A model generated the notes under the pieces. It was given only the letters and a program-made list of their open reading frames with translations, made no database searches and was not told where the DNA came from. Shown here piece after piece: positions 17,326 through 23,816 of a stretch of DNA of 57,085 nucleotides. Position 1 is the first letter of the stretch. Each line of letters starts with the position of its first letter. Source of the DNA: Christensenellaceae bacterium (GTDB lineage: Bacteria > Bacillota > Clostridia > Christensenellales > UBA1750); contig JAITGM010000039.1 of the NCBI GenBank assembly GCA_031280685.1, positions 1-57,085 of the forward strand, written 5' to 3'. Both the position numbers and the translations under genes were made by a program.

Positions 17326-18218
17326 TGGCTCCCCTCCTTGCGCAGGGTTGAAAACAGCAAATTAATCAGCAGGATGAACACGAAGAGCACCACGCCGGTG
17401 GCGATGAGCGCCTCGCGATGCAGTTCCGCGGCATAGCCCATTTCAAGGACGATGTTCGAGGTCAGCGTGCGCACGCCCTTGATCAGGCTCCTCGGGATCA
17501 CCGCCTGGTTGCCCGCGACCATGATCACCGCCATGGTTTCGCCGATGGCCCGACCGATCCCAAGCACGATAGCCGCCAAAATGCCGGATTTGGCCGCCGG
17601 CAAAATCACCGCGTATACCGCGCGCTCGTGGCTCGCGCCAAGGGCTACAGCGCCGTCATAAAGCTCGTCCGGCACAGCGCGGATAGAACTTTCGGTGATG
17701 CCGATGACAGTCGGCAAGATCATCAGGCCAAGAAGGACCGACGCGGCCAGGATGCTGCTGCCGTTGCCGCCGAAAAGCACCCGCACCAGCGGCACGATCG
17801 TGACCAGCCCAAAAAAGCCGTATACCACCGAGGGAATGCCCGCCAAAAGATCGACCACCGGCTTGAGTAGGGCATAAAGGGGCTTTGGGCAAACCTTTGC
17901 CATGAACACCGCGGTGAAGATCCCCACGGGTACGCCGATTGCGACCGCGCCCGCAGTCACATACAGGCTGCCTAGGATCATCGGCAGGATGCCAAAGAGC
18001 GGCGGGATGTCGCTGGGCGACCATTCGGTGCCCGTAAAGAAGGCGATCGGTCCGATCTTGCCAATTGCGGGCAGCCCGTTAGCAAAAAGAAAAAGGCAGA
18101 TCAGCGCCACCGCCAAAATGGCGGTGAGCGCTGAAATCAGAAAGACTGCCTTCATGAAATTTTCCCTCAGGCGCTGCAGCTTGGCGCCGCTCAGCCTTTG
18201 AAGCCGGGAACCACTCAT
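17322..18218 (-). CDS. pstC: Phosphate ABC transporter permease PstC
   Basis: 298 residues with six membrane helices after a basic N-terminus and the PstC loop 'VPDELYDGAVALGASHERAV'. It pairs with PstA to form the phosphate channel. Its ATG overlaps the pstS stop by 4 bp, so stoichiometry is probably set by coupling. Confidence 0.96.
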   Translation of the reverse strand: MSGSRLQRLSGAKLQRLRENFMKAVFLISALTAILAVALICLFLFANGLPAIGKIGPIAFFTGTEWSPSDIPPLFGILPMILGSLYVTAGAVAIGVPVGIFTAVFMAKVCPKPLYALLKPVVDLLAGIPSVVYGFFGLVTIVPLVRVLFGGNGSSILAASVLLGLMILPTVIGITESSIRAVPDELYDGAVALGASHERAVYAVILPAAKSGILAAIVLGIGRAIGETMAVIMVAGNQAVIPRSLIKGVRTLTSNIVLEMGYAAELHREALIATGVVLFVFILLINLLFSTLRKEGSQ

Positions 18219-19147
18219 TTGATGTCGCTCCAGGTGACTGCCTCGCCGGTGAAGATGGCCTTAACCTGATCCTTGCTCAGGTCGGTGGCCGGGTTTCCGC
18301 TGTTGACGATCACCGCGATGCCATCCAGCGCGATCGCGGTTGCGGTCAGCTCCGCGGCTTCGGTCTCTTTCAGCTCGCGGCTGGCCATGCCGATGTCGCA
18401 GGTGCCATCCTTGGCGGCCGTCATGCCCGCAGAAGAGTCGCTCATCTGGATTTCAATCTCGGCGCCCGCGTTGATCGCCAGATAGGCTTCCTTCAGCTTT
18501 TCCATGATCGGCGTGACCGAGGAGGAACCGGCCACGACGATCTTGCCCGCGGGCTTTGAGCCCGCATAAGGCTTGGCGGCAGCGTCAACCGCGATGTACT
18601 TGCCGTCCGTAATGACCGCCTGACCTTCCGCGGAGAGAATGAAGCCGATGAAATCCTGCGCAAGCTCGGAAATTTCGGCCTTGGTGGCGATGTTAAAGGG
18701 GCGCATAATAGCATAGCTCTTGTTTTTAACGTTCTCGACCGAGGCCACAACGCTTTCAATAGAAAGCGCTTTGACGCTATTGTCGAGCGAGCCGAGCGAA
18801 ACATAGCCGATGGCATAAGGGTCGCCCGCGATGTTCGTGAGCATCACGCCGGTCTGATTCGCGATGACCGCTTCTTTCGTGGTCGTGTCTTTCTTTGAGC
18901 CGTCATCGTTCTTTACCTCGATGCCAAACAGCTCGATGAACGCGCCGCGGGTGCCGCTGCCGTCCTCGCGGGAAACCACGGTGATCGCCTTGCCGGCGTA
19001 TGCGTCCTCGGCCACGGGGGCCTGCGTCGGGGCGGACGTGGCCGCAGCCGGGGTGCTCGTGGCTGGCGCGCTGCTCGGCGTCGTGGTCGCGCAGCCGGTA
19101 AAGACGGTCAGCGTCAGCGCTGCGCAAAGTGAAATTAACTTTTTCAT
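18215..19147 (-). CDS. pstS: Phosphate-binding lipoprotein PstS
   Basis: 310 residues. Signal peptide with lipobox FTGC, then an Ala/Thr-rich linker and a periplasmic-binding fold with phosphate-contact motifs such as 'REDGSGTRGAFIELFG' and 'VAGSSSVTPIMEKLKEAY'. First gene of the operon with AGGAG before ATG 19147. The order of the two phosphate-binding motifs looks permuted: the SGTR motif comes in the N-terminal half and the GSSSV motif in the C-terminal half, the reverse of E. coli PstS, but the motifs are intact. Confidence 0.92.
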   Translation of the reverse strand: MKKLISLCAALTLTVFTGCATTTPSSAPATSTPAAATSAPTQAPVAEDAYAGKAITVVSREDGSGTRGAFIELFGIEVKNDDGSKKDTTTKEAVIANQTGVMLTNIAGDPYAIGYVSLGSLDNSVKALSIESVVASVENVKNKSYAIMRPFNIATKAEISELAQDFIGFILSAEGQAVITDGKYIAVDAAAKPYAGSKPAGKIVVAGSSSVTPIMEKLKEAYLAINAGAEIEIQMSDSSAGMTAAKDGTCDIGMASRELKETEAAELTATAIALDGIAVIVNSGNPATDLSKDQVKAIFTGEAVTWSDIK

Positions 19148-19205
19148 GTTCTTCTCCTATTCTCTTTCGCATCGAGTCTTTGCAACCTTCATCGTCATCG
19201 TTGCC

Positions 19206-19265
19206 AGTATATCATAAAAATGCGGGGTAAAGCCCAAACGCAACGATAAGTAAAAGGCGCGTAAA
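19206..19265 (-). promoter_or_regulatory. pst promoter with PhoP-box-like repeats
   Basis: On the minus strand three TTTAC elements lie at 19265-19261, 19254-19250 and 19231-19227; the first two are spaced by one helical turn (11 bp) and the third by about two turns. This resembles the TTAACA-type direct repeats of Gram-positive PhoP boxes. A TATACT -10 (19211-19206) follows with no -35 of its own, as expected for an activator-dependent promoter, 59 bp upstream of pstS. Confidence 0.5.
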
Positions 19266-19457
19266 TTTCGCCGCGGTGGTTTTTCCTGCAGGTCAGGCAA
19301 AAATCCCTTCTTTCCCAAACCCATTCCGCCTTACGCTCCCCATTGTGCCTTCCTGCGTCCGCATAGGCACGGCTCCGCTCAAAGAAGCCCCTTTCCGTCC
19401 GCCGTCCTCAGTCCGTCGTTCCCCGCTGGGCGGAATCCACGCCGTATTTTTCCCCGA

Positions 19458-19508
19458 TTTTTAGCCGCAGCTTCTTCCCCGTTGCGGGGAAGAAGCTGCG
19501 GCTAAAAA
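19458..19508. terminator. 23-bp perfect hairpin
   Basis: 19458-19480 pairs perfectly with 19486-19508 around a 5-nt loop, with T-run and A-run at the ends. It lies beyond the displaced tRNA-Met 3' end and probably ended the original tRNA transcript; it may work in both directions. The interval 19266-19457 shows no coding or other signal. Confidence 0.7.
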
Positions 19509-19592
19509 CAAAACCCCAAGAAACGCTTTGTTTCTTAGGGTTTTTCATGGTAGCGGCGGGGAGATTTGAACTCTCGACACTCCGAGTATGAA
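19504..19592 (-). repeat. Left attachment repeat with displaced tRNA-Met 3' half
   Basis: Matches 23131-23219 at 87 of 89 positions. It contains the CCA end, acceptor 3' strand, T arm and part of the anticodon loop of tRNA-Met plus its terminator hairpin, then diverges immediately after the anticodon region. Confidence 0.92.
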
Positions 19593-20150
19593 TCTACGAT
19601 TCCGTCAAGAGCAATACTCAAGGAAACAAGGTGTTTTCCCTTGTATTAAAGCCTTTTCTCTCTTTCATCTGCTGTTCAATACGTTCAATATTTTCATTGC
19701 TTTATAGGTTTTATCATCCCTCGTGCAGTAAAAATGCAGTAAACGCAGTAAGACATCCACAGGGGGACGAAGCTCGTCCCTATCTGAAATATAATACTAT
19801 ATATATTATTTCTGTTAGATTGTTAGAATTGTTATATATAGCTTAAAAACGCTTGGATTCAGGCTTTATTTGACCTAACAATTTTTGATTTCTGAAAAAT
19901 GAAATTGTCAGGTTTGTTAGGCCCTCCATGGAGGCCTTCGCCCTGTGGATGCCCTCTCACGCGTGCGAGACTGGCCGCTTAATCCATCGTTTGCGCAGTA
20001 AGGGGGCATCCTCGCTCGGTTGAATTGTCCCCACGTGTATCCGAAGGGCAAATCCGAAGCCGGAAAGCGCGGAAGCGAAGCGAGATGGCAAGGCATAGCA
20101 AACGATAGAAAAGGAAAAGGGAGCCGCTTAGCAGCCCCCCTTGGCCAGCC
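19593..20150. other. Non-coding left part of the island
   Basis: No supported gene. It holds the repeat TGCAGTAAAAATGCAGTAAA (19724-19743, also at 23076-23095), an imperfect inverted repeat built on CCTAACAA/TTGTTAGG (about 19871-19921), a 25-nt segment (19928-19952) nearly identical to part of the fic gene, and a near-palindrome (19955-19970) that recurs after fic. On the minus strand a short open stretch (19718-19637 region) could be the decayed end of an integrase, but this is a guess. Confidence 0.45.
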
Positions 20151-20501
20151 TTACTCCTTGGCCTCGCATTCGGCAGGGAAACCGGCAGCTATGATTTCTT
20201 CCGCGTCGGCTGCGCCTTGCAAGGCCTCGCACATGACGCCATAGAGCAGATTGCCGCGCTTTTTTTTCAGCCCATCCATCACCTCCCACAATTTCTTTTC
20301 CGCCAAATTCAAGACCGAAGCCCCACAGCCTATGGCGCGGTCACAGCTGACATATAGAGCGCCATAGCTTTTCTCTTTGTGCTGCATCGCCCGGGAAAGC
20401 TCATCAATGCCGATCTCCCAGAAAACCGCAATCGCATCGTCGACCAACTTCAGGGTGTCGTACGCTTCTCCAAGATAAATCCCCATCTCTCTGTCTGTCA
20501 C
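20151..20501 (-). CDS. Hypothetical island protein
   Basis: 116 residues from GTG 20501, which has AAGGAGGA at an ideal distance; the upstream TTG at 20507 is too close to that site. Mostly helical and acidic at the C-terminus, with four cysteines and no signal peptide or membrane segment. I do not recognise a family. It is downstream of the 20619-20894 gene on the same strand and likely shares its promoter at 21032-21060. Confidence 0.6.
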   Translation of the reverse strand: MTDREMGIYLGEAYDTLKLVDDAIAVFWEIGIDELSRAMQHKEKSYGALYVSCDRAIGCGASVLNLAEKKLWEVMDGLKKKRGNLLYGVMCEALQGAADAEEIIAAGFPAECEAKE

Positions 20502-20618
20502 GGTCAATTCCTCCTTGCAATTTGGGAGGGGCTACGGCATACTTGGCGCGTAGCCCCTCGGGGGGTGTGGTGGCTCTTTGCCTGTGCTTTTCGAGGGCGT
20601 TCAGGTAAGGGGCCTTTC

Positions 20619-20894
20619 CTATGCCACGATGAAGCGGCGGGTTGTGATGGTCTTGGTGTAGCGCTCGCAGAGCTCCGGGGCGCGGGCCCGCACGGCCGCT
20701 TGGTCAAGCCTTGTGGAGGTTACAGCCTTCCAGGTCACCTTCCACATGCCCACATGGAGCTCATCGGTCTGGCGGGCCTCCATCTCGGCCTTGATGCCGT
20801 CCTCCACGGCGCTGATCTCTGCGGCCAGTTCCTCGGCCATGCGCTTGAGTTCCTTCAGCTCCTTGACTTGAGCTCCCAGTTCGTTGATGCTCAT
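20619..20894 (-). CDS. Small phage/ICE-type coiled-coil protein
   Basis: 91 residues: an N-terminal coiled coil (VKELKELKRMAEELAAEISAVE) followed by a conserved-looking basic C-terminal part (WKAVTSTRLDQAAVRARAPELCERYTK, then TRRFIVA). Short proteins of this layout are common next to recombination genes in Firmicutes phages and conjugative elements; their role is unknown to me. GGAGAA precedes ATG 20894. A consensus promoter lies about 140 bp upstream on the same strand. Confidence 0.65.
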   Translation of the reverse strand: MSINELGAQVKELKELKRMAEELAAEISAVEDGIKAEMEARQTDELHVGMWKVTWKAVTSTRLDQAAVRARAPELCERYTKTITTRRFIVA

Positions 20895-21031
20895 GATCGG
20901 TTCTCCTTTCGATTCTGGAGGGGCGAAGCGCCTTGCGTGACTATTGCGGGGCCCTTTGGGCTGCTCACAGGGACGGCGGCTTCGGCTTGCTTTGAGCCAT
21001 TGTCTTGGCTCTCCCCTCTGCTGTTGTACTT

Positions 21032-21129
21032 AGTATACTACTTGCGTAATTAGTTATCAATAGGTTTTTAAAAGAAATTGCGTAAGTAGTGAAATTTCTT
21101 TTGATGCTTCTAACGCTATATGATAAACT
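21032..21129. promoter_or_regulatory. Divergent promoters with shared operator-like repeat
   Basis: Minus strand: TTGATA (21060-21055), 17-bp spacer, TATACT (21037-21032), driving the two small genes to the left. Plus strand: TTGATG (21101-21106), 17-bp spacer, TAAACT (21124-21129), driving the RHH-fic pair. Between and overlapping them, 21037-21049 and 21078-21090 form a 13-bp inverted repeat with two mismatches, centred on TTGCGTAA. This is a likely operator for the RHH protein encoded next door. Confidence 0.6.
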
Positions 21130-21153
21130 AGAATTATGAAAGGAGTGAATAGC

Positions 21154-21378
21154 ATGCCTAAGCGACAAACGGAATGGTCAAGGGCCTATAATGAAAAGGC
21201 ATATGATAGGCTTGCAATTATAGTCCCGAAGGGCGCAAAAGAGTTGGTAAAGCAGCAAGCCGAAAGGAATGGCGAAAGCATTAACGGAATGGTAAACCGC
21301 TCACTTCTTCGCGAAATGGGCTTTGAAAAGTGGCCGGATTCTCTCGGGGATGATCCGCCAGCGGAGGCCCAGCCATGA
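21154..21378 (+). CDS. Ribbon-helix-helix regulator, Fic partner
   Basis: 74 residues from ATG 21154, behind AAAGGAGTG; an earlier ATG at 21136 precedes that site. The sequence (AYDRLAIIVPKGAKELVKQQA, then GESINGMVNRSLLREMG) is a typical Arc/MetJ-like ribbon-helix-helix: a beta strand followed by two helices. Related proteins occur widely in clostridial mobile elements. Its last 4 bp overlap the start of fic (ATGA), so the two are translated together; it probably autoregulates at the inverted repeat upstream. Whether it also acts as an antitoxin is open, since Fic carries its own inhibitory motif. Confidence 0.8.
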   Translation: MPKRQTEWSRAYNEKAYDRLAIIVPKGAKELVKQQAERNGESINGMVNRSLLREMGFEKWPDSLGDDPPAEAQP

Positions 21379-22112
21379 ACGCCCTGCTTGCGCGCATCGA
21401 TGCCAACAAAGCGGCCATCGACCAATACCGCCCGATGGAAGAACCCTTGCTCTCTCAGCTGCGGGCCTATTACCGCGTAGGCCTTACCTGGTCATCCAAC
21501 GCGCTGGAGGGCTCTAGCCTGACTGAGAGCGAAACCAAGGTGCTGCTTGAGGACGGCCTGACGGTCGGTGGCAAACCCATCCGGGACTACTACGAGGCCA
21601 CGGGGCATGCCGAGGCCTACGACGCCATGTTTACCCTCCTGGAGGGCCGCAGGACGCCCACAGAGGGCGACATCCTTTTGCTGCATCGGTTGTTCTATTC
21701 GCGGATAGACGAGGCCCAGGCGGGCAAATATCGAAGCCAGCGGGTATTCATCACAGGATCAGCCCACACACCACCACCGCCCGCGAATGTGCCCGGCGAA
21801 ATGGAGGCCTTCCCCCTGTGGATGCGGTACGAAGCCGATGCCCTCCATCCCGTCGTGTTTGCCGCCCAGGTACACAAGCGCTTCGTGTTCATCCACCCCT
21901 TCATCGACGGCAACGGGCGGGTGGCACGGCTGCTCATGAACCTTTGCCTGCTGCGCGCCGGGTATACCCTGGCCATCGTGCCGCCGATCCTGCGCGGGGA
22001 ATACATCCAAACGCTGGAGCAGGCCCACGCCGATGATGCCGCCTTCACGCACTTCATTGCGGAGAGGGTGCTGGAGACGCAGAAGGACATTCTGCGAATG
22101 CTCAAGGGGTAA
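21375..22112 (+). CDS. Fic family protein with built-in inhibitory motif
   Basis: 245 residues. The catalytic motif HPFIDGNGRVAR (about 173-184) matches HxFx(D/E)GNGRxxR of AMP-transferring Fic enzymes, with the catalytic His present. Near the N-terminus 'SSNALEGSSL' contains the (S/T)xxxE(G/N) inhibitory helix motif, making it a class II Fic whose own glutamate blocks ATP binding. Fic enzymes AMPylate Ser/Thr/Tyr of target proteins, or reverse that modification. The target is unknown. It is in an operon with the RHH gene inside a tRNA-borne island, a position typical of accessory toxin or defence genes. Confidence 0.92.
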   Translation: MNALLARIDANKAAIDQYRPMEEPLLSQLRAYYRVGLTWSSNALEGSSLTESETKVLLEDGLTVGGKPIRDYYEATGHAEAYDAMFTLLEGRRTPTEGDILLLHRLFYSRIDEAQAGKYRSQRVFITGSAHTPPPPANVPGEMEAFPLWMRYEADALHPVVFAAQVHKRFVFIHPFIDGNGRVARLLMNLCLLRAGYTLAIVPPILRGEYIQTLEQAHADDAAFTHFIAERVLETQKDILRMLKG

Positions 22113-22126
22113 GAGGATAAGCGAAA

Positions 22127-22163
22127 AGCCCGCCAAGCCACGGAGGCCCAGCGGGCTATTTTT
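22127..22163 (+). terminator. Terminator after fic
   Basis: Stem 22127-22133/22151-22157 (AGCCCGC/GCGGGCT) followed by ATTTTT, 14 bp beyond the fic stop. Confidence 0.7.
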
Positions 22164-22201
22164 ATGCTCTCTCACGCGCGCGTGCGAGAAGTCAAGTTTA
22201 G

Positions 22202-22938
22202 TCATAGTCTCTGCATGTCCTCCATCAGCTCTTCCCGCCTGATGGCGGCCCGTTCAACGGCACTTAGGCCTGTGTTCTTCCACCCTGCGAAGCTCTGGTG
22301 GCGGTGCGGCGCGCCCTCGTACTGCGCCCGCAGCCTACGAAGCCTAGGAGCCCTTCGCAGGGCCTGGAGGCCTGCATTTCCTCGCCTGACCGCCTGCGAA
22401 CGCTCTATACCTCCAGTCGGGCCGCTTCGGCGTATGAAGGGCCGCGCAGCCATTTGGCTTCTACAACCGTCCTCTGCCCATCCGAAAGCCCGCTAAGAGC
22501 CTCCCGAACGAGCCTGCGCATATCGGCGGCCTCCGCGCTTGCCTGCGGGTCTGTGGCCAGCTCGTCGAGTAGCAGGTCCTGCAGCTCGGCCCCGCTCTCG
22601 TCATCCACAGGAGCGTTCAGGGAGGTTATAGTGCTCATGCTCTCGATCGCCTTCCTGGTGGTGCGGATACCCAGCGCCCGGCGGGCCTCGTTGGCCATGT
22701 ACAGCGCCGCGATGGTGAGAAAGGGCCCGCGCGTCGGGTCATGGGCCTGGGCCGCCAGCAGCATTCCCAATCGGCAAGCCTGGAGCAGGTCATCGAAATC
22801 AAGCCCACGATTGCGCGAAGCCAGCCCCGCATAGCGCAGACCCCACTTGTGGAGGAAGCCCCGATTCTGCTCGAGCAAAGCTTCGAGCTGCCAGGGCTCC
22901 CCTCGTTGAATCACCAAAGCCAGTTCCTCGTTTGACAC
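22202..22938 (-). pseudogene. Sigma-70-like factor of the island, frameshifted in region 4
   Basis: GTG 22938 follows GGAGGG. The first frame encodes a region 2-like segment (LDFDDLLQACRLGMLLAAQAHDP, DPTRGPFLTIAALYMANEARR) and the start of region 4 (LSDGQRTVVEAKW, SYAEAARLEV) and stops at 22405. The overlapping frame continues smoothly as the second half of the region 4 helix-turn-helix and a C-terminal tail (GIERSQAVRRGNAGLQALRR ... ERAAIRREELMEDM) to 22202. Restoring one G in the run near 22408-22412 would rejoin them into about 245 residues. Similar sigma factors occur in Firmicutes phages and elements. Either a real loss of function or a sequence error. Confidence 0.75.
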
Positions 22939-23130
22939 GCCGCCGCCCTCCATGCTATGCTAAATTTGTGTTCTGCGGCTGCTTTTTGCAGTGTGAAATC
23001 AATGCCACGATAGGATGCCTTCAATGCATCGTTAGCAAATTCCAACCAACCGACACCGCGGCCTTTAAAAAATGATGCAGTAAAAATGCAGTAAATCATC
23101 ATGCAAGGGCGCTTAACAGCCCAAAGAACA

Positions 23131-23219
23131 AAAAACAAAACCCCAAGAAACGCTTTGTTTCTTAGGGTTTTTCGTGGTAGCGGCGGGGAGATTTGAACTC
23201 TCGACACTCCGGGTATGAA
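23131..23219 (-). repeat. Right attachment repeat
   Basis: Same 89-nt unit as 19504-19592, differing at 23174 and 23212. It forms the 3' part of the functional tRNA-Met plus the hairpin terminator (about 23137-23172). Confidence 0.92.
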
Positions 23220-23251
23220 CCGAATGCTCTAGCCAGCTGAGCTACGCCGCC
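23175..23251 (-). tRNA. tRNA-Met (anticodon CAU, elongator)
   Basis: 77 nt on the minus strand with encoded CCA (23177-23175). Acceptor GGCGGCG pairs with CGCCGCU, D arm GCUC/GAGC, anticodon stem UUCGG/CCGGA around UUCAUAC (anticodon CAU), T loop UUCAAAU. The first acceptor pair and overall sequence match elongator tRNA-Met rather than initiator. One A-C mismatch in the T stem (second pair) is odd and lies in the half supplied by the island, so the insertion may have slightly altered the tRNA. Confidence 0.93.
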
Positions 23252-23287
23252 ATAGAGGAGCGCGAACCACAAGGATTCGCGCTGAAT

Positions 23288-23365
<78 letters not shown>

Positions 23366-23455
23366 ATGTTAAGCCCGCCCAAAAGCGGTATAGTTAGTAT
23401 AGCCAGTGGACGGCACCTTGTCAAGCAAAAAAATCACGCCTTCTTTCCCCAAAAT

Positions 23456-23815
23456 TCATTCCTTGGTCTTGGGCGTAAAGAGCAGGGCGACCGCGTAGCC
23501 CAGCGCGATGGCGGCGGCGATGCCGCCGGCAGCAGCAGCCGTTCCGCCGGTTAGCGCGCCTGCCAGGCCGTCCTCGCGCACGGCTTCGAGCGCTCCCTTG
23601 GCCAAAAGGTGCCCAAAGCCCGGCAGCGGCACGGTCGCGCCCGCCCCGGCGAAGTCCACCAAAGGCTGATAGAGCCCCAGCGCACTCAAAAACACGCCCA
23701 GCGTCACGAATAGCACCAGGATCTTCGCCGAACCCAGCCGCGTATAAATAAGCAGCAGCTGCCCGGCCGCGCAGATCAGCCCGCCCACCGCGAAAACCTT
23801 TAAATACATCATCAT
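23456..23815 (-). CDS. spoVAE: Stage V sporulation protein AE (SpoVAE)
   Basis: 119 residues, four hydrophobic segments, with the family motif 'FAGAGATVPLPGFGHLLAKG'. SpoVAC and SpoVAE belong to one membrane family and form part of the channel that moves dipicolinic acid-calcium into the forespore. GGAGGT precedes the ATG; the gene starts right after the spoVAD stop. Last gene of the spoVA operon. Confidence 0.95.
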   Translation of the reverse strand: MMMYLKVFAVGGLICAAGQLLLIYTRLGSAKILVLFVTLGVFLSALGLYQPLVDFAGAGATVPLPGFGHLLAKGALEAVREDGLAGALTGGTAAAAGGIAAAIALGYAVALLFTPKTKE

Positions 23816-23816
23816 T

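Larger units (their letters stand above)
19504..23219. mobile_element. 3.6 kb genomic island in tRNA-Met
   Basis: The island is bounded by an 89-nt direct repeat (19504-19592 and 23131-23219, two mismatches) that comprises the terminator and the 3' half of tRNA-Met up to the anticodon. The intact tRNA sits at the right end, so the insertion donated a replacement 3' half and pushed the old one 3.6 kb away. Cargo: two small minus-strand genes, an RHH regulator, a Fic protein and a broken sigma factor. No integrase or recombinase is present, so the island cannot move by itself; it is either a satellite or what is left after deletion. A 20-nt repeat (19724-19743 and 23076-23095) near both ends may be integrase arm sites. 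Confidence 0.85.

Noticed and set aside
19630..19720. Integrase C-terminal remnant on the minus strand
   Set aside because: Short open pieces in two frames look vaguely integrase-like, but no catalytic motif (R-H-R-Y) is visible; only noted in the island description.
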